Of a stretch of DNA of 64,000 nt, positions 23,986 to 34,317 are shown piece after piece. A program made the translations under genes and the position numbers. Positions within the stretch are counted from its first letter, which is position 1. Each line of letters begins with the position of its first letter. The stretch spans positions 2,294,001-2,358,000 of the forward strand of contig OY756143.1 of assembly GCA_963576785.1 (NCBI GenBank), read 5' to 3'. This DNA is from Chlorophyllum brunneum (Eukaryota; Basidiomycota; Agaricomycetes; Agaricales; Agaricaceae). The notes under the pieces are model-generated. The model saw only the letters and a list, made by a program, of their open reading frames with translations. It was not told the origin of the DNA and made no database searches.

Positions 23986-25067
23986 TCACCGCCGTGTCAT
24001 GCATTTCGGGAGTCGAGCCTTCTGTGGTTGGCGGTGGGCCTGTTTGATTGCCGGGGCGATGGCGACGTATCCAATCTTTGAAGGATTGTAATAAACGACC
24101 CAACCAGGAGAACAAGACGAGACCGGCGTCCGTTTCTGACAGAGGCTTGTGTTGATTAACCATTTCATCCTGAATCCGAACCGTTTTCTGCCCCATGGGA
24201 AGCGAGTTGATGATATTCCATGCAGAGGTGATCGTATATTCGAACCGATGTATCTGTGATCCCCCGTCGAGAAATGGCTTCCAGTACTGATTACGAAGCT
24301 CTTCCTCGTTCCTACAGGCCTCCGCCTGCGGGAGCTGATCCCAGTTCGTCGTTACCAATCTAACATTAGATAATGCATCCTCGCCGCAGAGTCTCCGGAA
24401 CATGTTAGTGATGCGGAGGTGTGTGTTTGTCATACGATTGTCCGTAATGCGGCGAAAGTACAAGATGCCAGAAAGCTTGACACCCCCGCGATATCTGTTG
24501 CACCATCACAAGTCTGTTATGAAGGCGAGGTGAGAGAAACGCTCACGTTTGTTCCAACCAGTCTGCTAAAGATTCTAGAACACTAATGTCGCTCGTCGAG
24601 GTCCCATCAAAACCCGGGCTATCCACCAGAACTATCTGACATGGCCGCAGTGGATTTCGACAGTGTACTGTGCGTATTTTCTGGGTACAAGACGTGAGCC
24701 CGTGACTGACTTGGATGTCGTCTGAGCCGTTGCAATTTTGATGAACTAGTTGATGTACGGGCATATTACTGGATGCTCTAATCAAAGCAGTAGGCGAAAT
24801 GCTCACTGTGCTCATTCCCGAGCCAGTTGGTCCCACGAGTCTAAATATGCGGCTCGTCAGCACTCAGCACTAGAGCCAGTGGCCCGACGGAACAACTTAC
24901 GCAATAACAGGCTCAGTCCCAGCCAGAGTTTCGCTGTCGTTCGACGGTATAGGATCGTCACGAAACGAAACCGTGGAAGATGCAGTTGCAAAGCTGTTGG
25001 CGGAGACCGTGGAGAGATCATTACTAGAAGGAGGGTGCGGGGGCAGGGTTGTCGATTGGGCTGGCAT

Positions 25068-26003
25068 GAAAGCAGGGATAGGCTAGGCAAAGTGCGGACT
25101 CAACCAAGTAAAGTTTTACCAAGTAGAACAAGGGATGGACAGCATCAACGTGGGGTACACAAGGCAAGGTTGCTCCAACATTGAGCCGTTTCATCCATCC
25201 AGGGTTGGATCAGTACGAGTAAACGCTTGAAGAACGCCGGGGTTTTTCAGGTTTTTATTGTGTGCAAGATACACAGTGAGATTAGGGCGACAGAGGGAAC
25301 GAGGACGACTAACCTTGATCCGTGGCCGCACCCACTTCCAGCTGACAAAAAAAAGTCTTACCAGACCACCCCGAAAATCTACACCCATCGGGCGGCCGTG
25401 GATGGAGGAGCCAATCTTCGAGAAGATGGGATATGTGCGCAGTGCTGACCCGGGGCCTGGGGCAATATACAACGCTTGGTGCAAAGAGATATGGGGAAGA
25501 GAAAAAGAAAGAAGCAATCCACGTGGGTGACTGCAGGCATCGACATGTTTAAAATGTAAACCACACCGCGTTTACATGAGCTTAACCGGTGATAACAACA
25601 CAACAAAAATTCACAGCCCATCTTGACCAGAAGGGAAGAACGCGTCGAGTAAAAAAAGTGAGCTGGGTTGGTCTACTCGGCCTCCCGCTGCGACGTCTTC
25701 TCAGGGCGATTAGTCGAGGGACCAGAAAACAGAGGCGGAGAGATCCGACTCTGGATCATGTGGGGATCCCGCAGCCGCAGGATTCCCCAGAAAAATCTCG
25801 AGGCGGTCCAAACAAGGGAAGAGACGTAACAAGGAGATGGAGCCACTATGGTGCGTCAAGTCAGCAGAGTTTCCTGAGAGAAATCAATTTCAATTCGATG
25901 GAGTGAAGATGGGAGAAGTCAAGCAGTCGACACCCTGACACCGGACCCTTTCCTTGAAATTTATTACCCGTTTATTAGTCAAAAATCCGTTACAATCCAG
26001 GAC
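25068..26003. other. Intergenic region, no gene supported
   Basis: Between the start of the broken GTPase-kinase gene and the stop of the pfkB gene. It holds only short overlapping ORFs on both strands with no recognisable motif. It presumably contains the promoter of the former and the 3' UTR of the latter. Confidence 0.5.
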
Positions 26004-27859
26004 TCAAAGATCAAACCATCCAGCTCTCACCATCTCCTCCGCAAGCCCATCCCAACTTTTTCTCCTTGCCTTCCTCCCAGCCAACTCTGTCGCGAATCTC
26101 AAACACTCATCCAACCTCCACCTCCCTCGTATATCATCACCAGCCCCACGCGTGCTATCAGCATCTTCACGTCCACCCGCACTAGGCGTGTACGGTGCCC
26201 CAGGACATATCCTTCTGGTCAATGCATATATCATCCCACTTATGAATGCATCGTGTGCCCCGACCTCATCAATGACGTCGTTCATATCACCTTGACCTCG
26301 TTCGGTATCTTGAGAAGCGTGTTCATCGTCGTCATCTCCTTCAGTGGTCACAAAGGAATGTCCCTGGGAACCTGAGTGAGGATCTTGAGACGAAGAGGCG
26401 AACGAATGATCGAGTTCTGTGCTATTTCCTTCCATGAACCCAGCCGAGTGTTGGGGGAGAGTGAATGTGTTACTCGATGAGCTCCGACTTCGCCCGTCTG
26501 CCCAGAAATCACTCCCACTTCGAACACTCCGCAGGTCATGTGTAGGTTGATTGCCCTGGTTAGGAGAAAGCGGGGGCACAGGTGGTGGTCGATCTTCGAC
26601 CCAGCCCGAACTCTGGAAGTATTCGCGAGTTGGAAGCGACAACACCGCTGCTCCACCCTTCCCCCAATGAGCGACAAGGAGCGCGTGAGGGGAAGCAATT
26701 GATGCCAGCGATAGCAGGAAAGTGCGTGGTGAGTTCGCGTAGTCTGGGGAATGTGCCTGGGCGTATTGCTTGTTCAAGAATAACACATCAGCGTGTGGAA
26801 TCAGCTGTAGAATATGGCATTTGAGTCCGATTCTGTCCAGAGAAAAGCAGAAACACGCACCGCCTCCACGCCCTGTCTCGCCTTCCTCCCAATATCCACA
26901 CTAAACACGCAATGACTCCTCCACTTTCTCTCCCTTGCCAAGCCATCCAACCCCGCCATATTATTGAGCGTCGTCTTTACAGACCTCCCTTCAAAGTGTA
27001 ACCAATCAAATGGCGCAGGGCTGTTCGGATTCGAGAACGGCGGTCGCCCACTGCTTTGCGAAGGTCGAGGAGTAGGCCCACCTGTACTGGAAGCACCGGC
27101 TGTTCCTGGTCGAGGGCTGAGGTTTGCCCGAGTACCTGGCGCCGTCATTGGTCGTCCATTCAGGGGTAGCGGTGAATGTGGTCTGGCATGGTGCGGAACT
27201 TGTTGAAGGAACTGTTGCTGTTGCAACTGTGCATAATTCTCTGGGTAGTTCTCCGGAGCTAGGAGAGGCCCGAGGAGGGAGACAAAGTCTTCGTGTGTGA
27301 CATCAGGGAGAGGATTGTGGTTGATCACCGTTCGCGTGTTTTCCTGTGCTACGTCACACCATTCAGTAAATGAAAGAGACACAACATTCAGATGCGCACC
27401 AGATTGCAACACCCAAGCAGTTGGCACACCGGCATTCGGCCAAATCTTACAATACTGGGTGTTCACGCCCTCACTCTCCAACTCGTGCAAAACTCTCCTT
27501 CCCTCCTCATTCCCACCAAGTGGCGCGACCAATACCGCTTCCACGGCAGGGAATTGTGCCAGTACTGACAGTAACTGCCATCATCATCAACCCATCCATT
27601 GTCAACCAAGGTTAAACGAATTACTCACAGTATTAGCACTTCCACCACGTGTTTTTTCAACCGCATGGGCTCGAATCGCACTCGACGGCGCAGGATGATG
27701 GGGGACATAAAGTGTATGTGTCAGAAAAAGCGTTCCTGACGACACAATCCGTAGAGATTTATTGAACTCGGGTATATTGGGTGAACCGAGTGTTATTGGC
27801 GAACCAGAACCAGAGGGTGAAGTCCCACCAGAAAGTGTGTCGCGGCGGAGTTTCGCCAT
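26004..27859 (-). CDS. PfkB-family sugar kinase (ketohexokinase/ribokinase-like)
   Basis: Three exons on the minus strand. The first runs from ATG 27859 (gcggccATGG context; MAKLRRDTLSGG) through SLRIVSSGTLFLTHTLYVP and KTRGGSANT; a GT..AG intron follows, then LLSVLAQFPAVEAVLVAPLGGNEEG, with CVFSVDIGRKARQGVEA before a second intron and LIPHADVLFLNKQYAQ after it. The C-terminus has GAHDAFISGMIYAL, the pfkB signature GAGD with His for the second Gly and the catalytic Asp kept. The order fits proteins that phosphorylate ketoses or ribose with ATP in the cytosol. Odd points are a Pro/Gln-rich insert after LAPENYPENYAQ and a long Ser/Asp-rich insert before GAHD, both unusual for the family. An in-frame upstream Met (27961) is possible. 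A partial DNA copy lies at 18.4-18.6 kb. Confidence 0.85.
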
Positions 27860-28387
27860 GGCCGCCGTCAGGTATGAAGAAAGTAAAAAGCCCGAGGTAT
27901 CTTGGGGTACTTGGGGTATCTTGGGGGATAGAGTGGAGCGGGGTATATCCTTGAAGCTCAAACTCGGGCTTCGCGAGAAGATTATCGTAGAAGGTCCCGA
28001 TAGGAGGGCGTTTGGGCGTCGTTGCTGTCGTAAGTGTGTTGGTCGTAAAAGTCCTCTTTAAAATGGAAGTTGACAGGAACTGCAAGATGTTGTTGCCTTC
28101 CTGAGAGTCCCTTGCAAATTTAGGTCTTTGTGGGGGATATGGAACTTCGGCAATTGCTCCGGGAAGACGTGGACGACGTGTCCTGGCAGTGCCGGAGCAC
28201 GACGGTGGTGGCAGGAAGAAAGGAGGAGTGTACATGTCAGGTTCACAACATAAGGCGTTCCACTTTCGTAAATATGACGGAATTTCAGAAAACACGTAAT
28301 AAACGTGAAAGGCGGTCCCTCAGCCAAGACGGGGGTAGCATCCGATGAGAGAAAATCTATGTAAAATGCTTTTTGTGGATCCAGCAC
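27860..28387. other. Region between pfkB start and TPR gene stop
   Basis: Promoter and 5' leader of the pfkB gene. The overlapping ORFs here (up to 178 codons on the minus strand) have biased composition and no motif; I see no separate gene. Confidence 0.45.
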
Positions 28388-29676
28388 TTAATCCATTTCC
28401 ACATCACCGTCTTCGTCTTCACTCAAGTCCTCCCACTCTTCACCATCACCCTGATCATCCTCGTCGACAGGCGAAGGCTTAATGCCTAGTGAGTCGAGTT
28501 TTGATGCCAGCTCTTGGACGTGATTGAGGATCGGTTTGTCCGGATGATCCTGATTGACATGTAACTGAACCAAGCCGTCAATGCGGCTATAGATGCCAGC
28601 AGGCAGAGGATGCACGCACCACTTTACACGTTTCCAAACAATCCCTCGAATCCCTTGCTAATTCCTCCCAACTCATGTCATCCAACTTTCCATTGCTCGA
28701 CTCTTTCGCACTTTCAGACATGAGGAAGAAACACCAGCCCTCAAGATACCACGCTTCTACTTCTTGATCGTCCGCCGTCAGGATACCTTGGAGAACCAAC
28801 AATGCTGGGGTATACAGCTCCAACTCCAAGAACAATTTCACGAGAGACAGACGCGTTGGTATAGGTGGGAGTTCGGGGTCGTCAAGATCGAGGCCTTTCC
28901 ATTTTGTCCAGACTCGCTCAAGAATCTGTTTGGCCTCGTCGGGCCGTTGCTGAGACATACGAACTGAGGCAAGGGATTGGAGGGCTTCGAAATTGGTTGG
29001 ATCTGTTTTAAGAGCGAGATTAAGAAGGTCTTCGCAAGTGTTTTCAGCTTCTGGTTCGAAACTACAAGTCCTTGTATCAGCGCGTGAATAACGAGGGACG
29101 CATTGTGGCACACCAGAGATCATAGGATGGGTCCATCCATATTTCTACTTGACCGATGAGGGCACGGATAATGTTACTTTTGATTTCGTTCTCATCCAAT
29201 GTGCTGCTCGCCGAACTTTGCGCCGATTGCTTGCCTTTAAGCTGGTTGAGGAGGATATCCACTGCAGCTTGATAGTGTCGTAGTGCCAGTCGTGGATCCT
29301 CATCGGACAACTGTGCAAGATATAGATGTGCCGAGGGCGGTGGTGGTTGTGCCGAGGGCGGTCGCACCAGAGATTGAAAGGCCTGATACGGCGTTCAGTA
29401 ACCTATAGATATTGATAGAAATACACTTGCCTCTTTCGCGGCATCTGTATCTCCAGTCTCCAGCAACGAGACGCCGAGCATTTCCCTAGCCTCGACATTT
29501 TCTGGCTGGTGTTCCAGTATCCGTCGGACGAAGCGGAGCGCGAGCTCATAATCGCATTGGACGATCAGTTCCTGGGCTTTTCCCAGAAGAGAGGGTATAG
29601 CTGGTGGTTTTGCGAGTTGGGCCGGAGGATCTGCGGACTTTGTGTGCAGCTTTCTCTTTGGTCGCGTCCGCCCCAT
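28388..29676 (-). CDS. ACL4: TPR protein, Acl4-like ribosomal-protein chaperone
   Basis: Minus strand, five exons. It starts MGRTRPKRKLHTK at 29676 (basic N-terminus), then TPR-type helices: AQELIVQCDYELALRFVRRI, EPENVEAREMLG-like repeat, DPRLALRHYQAAVDILL, CEDLLNLALKTDPTNFEALQ, VRMSQQRPDEAKQILERVW. The C-terminus is strongly acidic (EEWEDLSEDEDGDVEMD). TPR array plus acidic tail matches fungal Acl4, which binds newly made ribosomal protein L4 (uL4) and carries it to the nucleus; the assignment rests on layout and remembered family features only. The first intron uses a GC donor (GAG|GCAAGT). The 3' splice choice near 28600 is uncertain. Confidence 0.7.
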
Positions 29677-30070
29677 GGATGAGCGACAAAGAAATACCTT
29701 TGTGATCACGTGGATCTTATCGCTCACTTACTTCATCCGTGCGGCAGGCATGGGGTACTATAGAGGTATGGAGTACAGAAGCATATTACTGTATGGTGAG
29801 AGCCGTTGGACGCGGTCATAGATTGCGAATCATTGATCATGGTTCATGGTTCAGCTGTCTGGATGTAATGCAAAAAGCGGAAAATTCTTGAGATCGCGTC
29901 AAATCAATGTTTGGTGTACTGATCAAACGTCTCCATGATATAGATAGCGGCATCGGCAGGGATTAGAGAAATTAGATCAGGAGTTGGCTCTGGGTGGAAG
30001 GACGAAAAAAGCCACGAGAGCAGGTAAGGAGTCACTCAAATCGGCATGAGGGTGAAGTACTGACCCAATT
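29677..30070. other. Intergenic, no gene
   Basis: 394 bases between the start of the Acl4-like gene and the stop of GTPase copy 3. Nothing recognised beyond a presumed promoter. Confidence 0.5.
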
Positions 30071-31243
30071 TCAAGTTGACCCGTGTCGAAAAAGTCGAAG
30101 TTTATGTTTCTCAACCATTTTCAACCCGGCGTCCGCCTTTGCCTTTGCCTTCCGCAGCTTCCTATCCTGCTCACGTTTGTTCAAAGCATCAAGGTCTGGG
30201 GAAGCTTCAATACTTCCCATGAGCAGCTCGAGTCGCTGAATGAGACTCTTGAGAGTTTCGGCAGAGTGGTGAAACCAGGAGAACGAAGATAGACCGGCTG
30301 TTGTGTCAGATAAACGTTTCCCCTGGTCGACCATTTCTCGCTGGATTGTTAATGCGACAGGATCAAGAGGTAATAAACCGACGATATTCCACGCTGAAGA
30401 AATTGTATTCTCGAATCGCGCCATTTTCGAACCACCCTCCAGAAATGAACGCCAGTATAGCTTCCGTAGCTGTTCTTCATGTTTGATGCCCTCGGCAATA
30501 TCTCCAAGTTGATCCCAGTTTGTCGTTATGAGTATGACGTTCGAGAAACTCTCGCTCCCACACAGATTTTGGAGCATATCCAGGTTCCGCAAAAGGGTGC
30601 TCGTCATACGGTTGTCGGTAATACGGTGAAGGTACAGGATGCCTGATAATTTCATTCCAGCTCGATATCTGTTACACCTCGAGTCAGGGTACAAATGGCA
30701 GAGGTAATGAAAGTCCTCGAACGTGTCTTGTAGCCACCCAGCTATTCCCTCCAGAATATCCTCATCGCTCCTGAGAGTGTCATCAAACCCAGGAGTGTCC
30801 ACAAAAGTGATGTCCGTTCCCTGGAGCGGATCACTGCATGTTACGCGTTGCAAATGTTGTGTACAAGAGCGTAACGCGTGGCCAATTTGGATATCTTCTC
30901 CACCAGTTGCAACTCTGATAAACTAGTAAGTAGTTAGCGGCTGAACTTGCATGACTCGTGCAACTCACCGTGCTCTTGCCCGCGCCAGTTGGCCCCATGA
31001 CCCTGGAGATAGGATAAGCACGTCGTCTCTGATAAGTTACGAAGACGCTAACGCAATGATTCTTGTCGTGCTTGTGAGCTCTGTCTGAAAACCCATCTTA
31101 CTGAGGTGGGGGAGAGGTGGGGGAGAGAACGAGGACGTGCATGCTTCCATGGTGCTGACTAAGGTCTTCGGGAAATCCCGATGGAGGGCATACGCCTTTT
31201 GGAGCTGCACTGACGAATCAAAGAGCCGGATTGGTTTTGGCAT
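30071..31243 (-). CDS. P-loop GTPase, copy 3
   Basis: Start MPKPIRLFDSSVQLQ at 31243. The first exon ends TSTTRIIA, an intron of about 50 bases follows, then VMGPTGAGKST (Walker A), another intron right after Thr, FIRVATGGEDIQIGHALRS, ITFVDTPGFDDTLRSD (G3), an intron after GWLQDT, RAGMKLSGILYLHRITDNRM, VILITTNWDQLGD and a Lys-rich helical C-terminus (REQDRKLRKAKAKADAGLKM). All catalytic elements are intact and introns sit in the same places and phases as in copies 1, 4 and 5. Cytosolic GTP-binding protein of unknown role. Alternative start: the internal MGFQTELTS. It follows the kinase at 31.4-32.9 kb with about 155 bases between. Confidence 0.85.
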
Positions 31244-31397
31244 GTATTCGTTGGAATTATCATGCTATACTGTGACCCCGATTTCGGAGAGGATGAAGGT
31301 GCTCTTGGGTGTATCATACATCATTCTATCGCACATTTACTTTTAAGCGGGATTTCCTGGATCAAACGGGGTCCCTGCTAGGAAAACTACAGTGATA

Positions 31398-32907
31398 CTA
31401 AGTAGCTCTTTGTATCGCCTGCCTCGTGTCAGTCCGTTTCAGGTCATGTCATCGGAAACTTAAACTCACCTGAACAAGGATCCTCTCGACACGCTCGTGA
31501 TCGATTTTGGTGCCGGATTTACTCTTCATTGCTTCCCTAAAACCAAAGCTGGTCCCGATTCGTGCGGGTGTCTTGGAGAATCTATCCCGACGGTTGAAGG
31601 CTAACACGAACTCCCGGATTTGATCGCATGCCGGTCGTCTGTGAGGTTCATAATCCCAGCAATCAACCATTAGACCCCAGATCCGGTCGTTAACTTGATC
31701 GCAAGCGTGCTCTGCAACCGGTCGAATTGGGACTTCGCTCCCTCTCTGAATGGCAGCTACTACTGCAGTCTCTCTGCTATACTGGAAAAAGGGGACTCTG
31801 CGTGTCACGACCTAGCCACTGATTAGTCCTTCCGGCGCATGCTTTCAAGTCCCGCACCTCATAGCACAAACAGCCGAATGACCAGACATCACACGCTTTT
31901 GTCAACCGAACATGATCATCATCTCCCTTCAAAAGCTCTGGTGCTGTCCAACGTGTCGTTCCTCCCGGAAATGTCCCAGATGTCAACTGGGCGGTGGTCA
32001 TCGCGATAGAGGACAGGCCGAAGTCTGCGATCAGTGCCCGCCCTTCGTCTGAAAGTAGCACATTTTGCTATAAGAGTCATGAGCCAATCGAGCCTAGGAA
32101 CGTTGAGATGAAGGAGCATACAGCCTTCAAGTCTCCGTGTATTATATCCGATCGATGTAAGTATAATAAGCCTTCCACTATATCCAATACCTGTGCAACA
32201 GTGTGATGTTATCGGGCTTATTTTACACATGAAACCTTCCAGCTTACCAGAGACTCGCGATGTGTAACAGGATGAGACTTCAAATAGTCTGAAGCATTGC
32301 CATTCTTCATCCAAGGAGACACGAGACAAAACCGCTGTTCAGGCTCGTCAAGGACATATACGCCGTAAAAAGGCAGTATATTCGGGTGGACGAGGTGCGC
32401 CCATAGTATGGTCTCTTTGACATGCATCTTCGGCACACGAAAGACATCAGAATCTTGATTTTGTCATACGAATAGACGCGCTCACCCTCAAGACATCAAT
32501 GCAGTCTTGTTTCTGGTATATACGGATAACCTTGAGACATATCGCGTGATTTCCATGCCTTCCTTTATACACATCGGCAAACCCTCCTCCTGCTACTGGT
32601 CTGGAATCCCTTTGCAAGGCTTTTCGAATTTTGTAACACTGTGGATATACTTTGGCGGATTTCGCAAGATCACAGAGTAAGGCTAGAAGATGTTTCCCAG
32701 GATGCCCTTCAGTGACCTTTACTTCATGGAGTATCTGTGCGGTCATCAGTTAGCATAATCAACGGCGACATTGGAGACTGAAGATACATCGTTCAGGTAA
32801 TCAGTTAGGCACTGGGCGTCATCACCAGACAATTTGAGAATCTCTGCTTTACGGCTGGTGGTTTCCAGGAGGCTCAGAGTTAGTAATAGGCGATTTTGTG
32901 GCGTATC
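31398..32907 (-). CDS. TKL-type protein kinase (5' end unresolved, possibly fused to upstream GTPase)
   Basis: Exons in order: DTPQNRLLLTLSLLETTSRK..LTDYLND (32907 down), then ILHEVKVTEGHPGKH, GGGFADVYKGRHGNHAICLKV (glycine loop and VAIK-type Lys), HVKETILWAHLVHPNILPFYG, a block ending GLLYLHRSDIIHGDLKA (catalytic loop, Asp present), NVLLSDEGRALIADFGLSS (DFG), GTTRWTAPELL, CDVWSFGCLCYEV, FFQYSRETAVVAAIQRGSE, RIWGLMVDCWDYEPHRRPAC, a C-terminal exon ending VERILVQ and the last exon AIQRAT* (stop 31398-31400). The catalytic residues seen suggest an active Ser/Thr or dual-specificity kinase. No ATG precedes the DTPQNR exon, which starts at an intron acceptor; ATG 32746 would give a shorter protein without that segment. 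See the fusion finding. Confidence 0.8.
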
Positions 32908-33005
32908 CTGGGGAACCAAGGACTACGGATAGTCAGGCCGACAGGATCCACAAGTAGAACAGCCGCTCACCAGTGCCCTCTAGCCACAGGTCAGAGAGAG
33001 TAGCT

Positions 33006-34078
33006 CTATTCGAAACAAAGGATATCACCCACAATTTTACCCTTCTTCCGAAAAAAGAGCATTAATCTTCGGCTTAATGGGACTTTGAGCCCCTGGATGC
33101 TGGCCAAAGTGACTCGCAGGTCCGCCTCTATCTTCTCTCGCTCAATCTGAAGATCCGCAAGAAGGTGAGGATTACTTTGTTTACTGGTTTGATCTACCAG
33201 TTTCTGTAATGTGCCGTTCTGGTCGTCTAGATATCGTTGTAGGTTACTATAGACCATCCTACCCGCACTCGTTTCACTTAGGCGTTTCTTTAGGTCGACG
33301 AGCTCCTCCTGTAGCAGGAGGGTTTCCCGTTCCCCGTTCTCTGCAATCAGCGTATCAATGATCGCCTTCGCACTGGCGAAGTTGTTGCTGAACCTGGCGA
33401 CCTTGGACCCATTGGCCAGCATTACCTTCCAGAAGTCACCTTTCAGATCTCGTTCGCGACTCTCTCCCCGTTCGAGATCCTGAATCCGATCCCACATCGT
33501 CGTTACCAAAACCACTCGACTCATCGCCACATCACCACAGAGCTCCCCGAACATCCGGAGATCCTTGAGAGTTGCGCCTCCTATTCTGTTGTCGGTTATG
33601 CGTTGTAGGTACAGTATCCCGGTCAACTGGATCTTGTTTCGATAGCTGATTTTCAAGATTTTAGTGAGCCCCTCTGCATTCGAAGGCGAAGGGGATACCC
33701 ACGTATTCTCTAGCCATTTGCTGATGATACCTAGGATCTCCAGGTCCGTCCTGCTAGATGCATCAAACCCCGGAGTATCGACCAACACGAGTTTGAGACC
33801 ATTCTTGTAATTCCTTACAACATTGCACTGTACGCTGCCGCTGTGTGACACTAGGTCAGAGGCCGATGATGTCTCAGGTTGTCGTGTCAGAACGTCAATG
33901 AACTTGTGTTCGTCAATCTCAATGTTGGGAAAACAATTATGGTCTTACATGGCTTTTTCCTACTCCTGTAGGACCCATCAGCCTACCTGAACGAGTCAGA
34001 TGATTGTAGGAATGATCTATCCGAAGCGTACGCGATGACAATATCGTCCGAGCACAGATTTTCGATTGAAATGTCCAT
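33006..34078 (-). CDS. P-loop GTPase, copy 4
   Basis: Start MDISIENLCSDDIVIA at 34078, intron, LMGPTGVGKSH (Walker A intact), intron, FIDVLTRQPETSSASD, LKLVLVDTPGFDASSRTD, intron within ENTY, RNKIQLTGILYLQRITDNRI, VVLVTTMWDRIQDLE, and a long coiled C-terminus with LADLQIEREKIEADLRV and a basic end LSRRLMLFFRKKGK. The same intron places as the other copies support the model. Read through, the last exon stops at 33006 (GDILCFE*), but a GT within GGTAAAATTG could splice to downstream exons. It heads a divergent promoter of about 240 bases shared with the plus-strand gene at 34318. Confidence 0.82.
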
Positions 34079-34317
34079 CCCTTTTGCTTAACTTTGAAAC
34101 AGAGGGAATATGTGAGAGTGTGAAGACCAAGTTCCGTTCTTCGATATCCAGGATCGAACCTAATATGGTTGCCACGCTTCGACCACGTTTCGGTCGCCAT
34201 TCATTATCAGCCCATGATTAGAAGGACGCGAGAAGACGGGACTGCTGTATTGCAATGCCGTGGTCACGTGCATCTTATCTACACACTGAGCTTTGTGGAC
34301 CTCAGTCCTGCATCGCT

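Larger units (their letters stand above)
18993..25067 (-). pseudogene. GTPase - helical adaptor - TKL kinase gene (copy 2), split by a LINE
   Basis: Reading from 25067: MPAQSTTLPP start; Walker A GPTGSGMST, where the essential Lys is Met (codon 24813-24815); a 1-base deletion near 24726 relative to copy 3; VLVDSPGFDG; YFRRITDNRMTN; LVTTNWDQ; then MEVQHP at 23986, interrupted by the LINE and resuming in the same frame at 21355 with DHKTRGRPQTEM. Next comes a helical segment (TPGLATAVGIAIRVAESLNA, HSLIVLINHTSQLMETLSS, SKLERIEEAVGGIKARDAL), which resembles the MLKL N-terminal four-helix bundle found in fungal kinases. The kinase follows: GGGFANVHTGRYRGQMICLKV, HLVHQNILPFYG, YLHRSNVVHGDLKA, ALIADFGLSHVAM, WSFSCLCYEV, VWGLMTRCWDYTPKKRP. 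Two in-frame stops precede the glycine loop (near 20175). It is dead as a whole, but its architecture is clear. Confidence 0.82.

Noticed and set aside
25227..25906. Overlapping plus-strand ORFs of 73-105 codons
   Set aside because: Arg-rich by composition, no motif, no consistent splice model.
27759..28295. 178-codon minus-strand ORF upstream of pfkB
   Set aside because: Overlaps the pfkB first exon in another frame; Pro/Thr-rich by composition.
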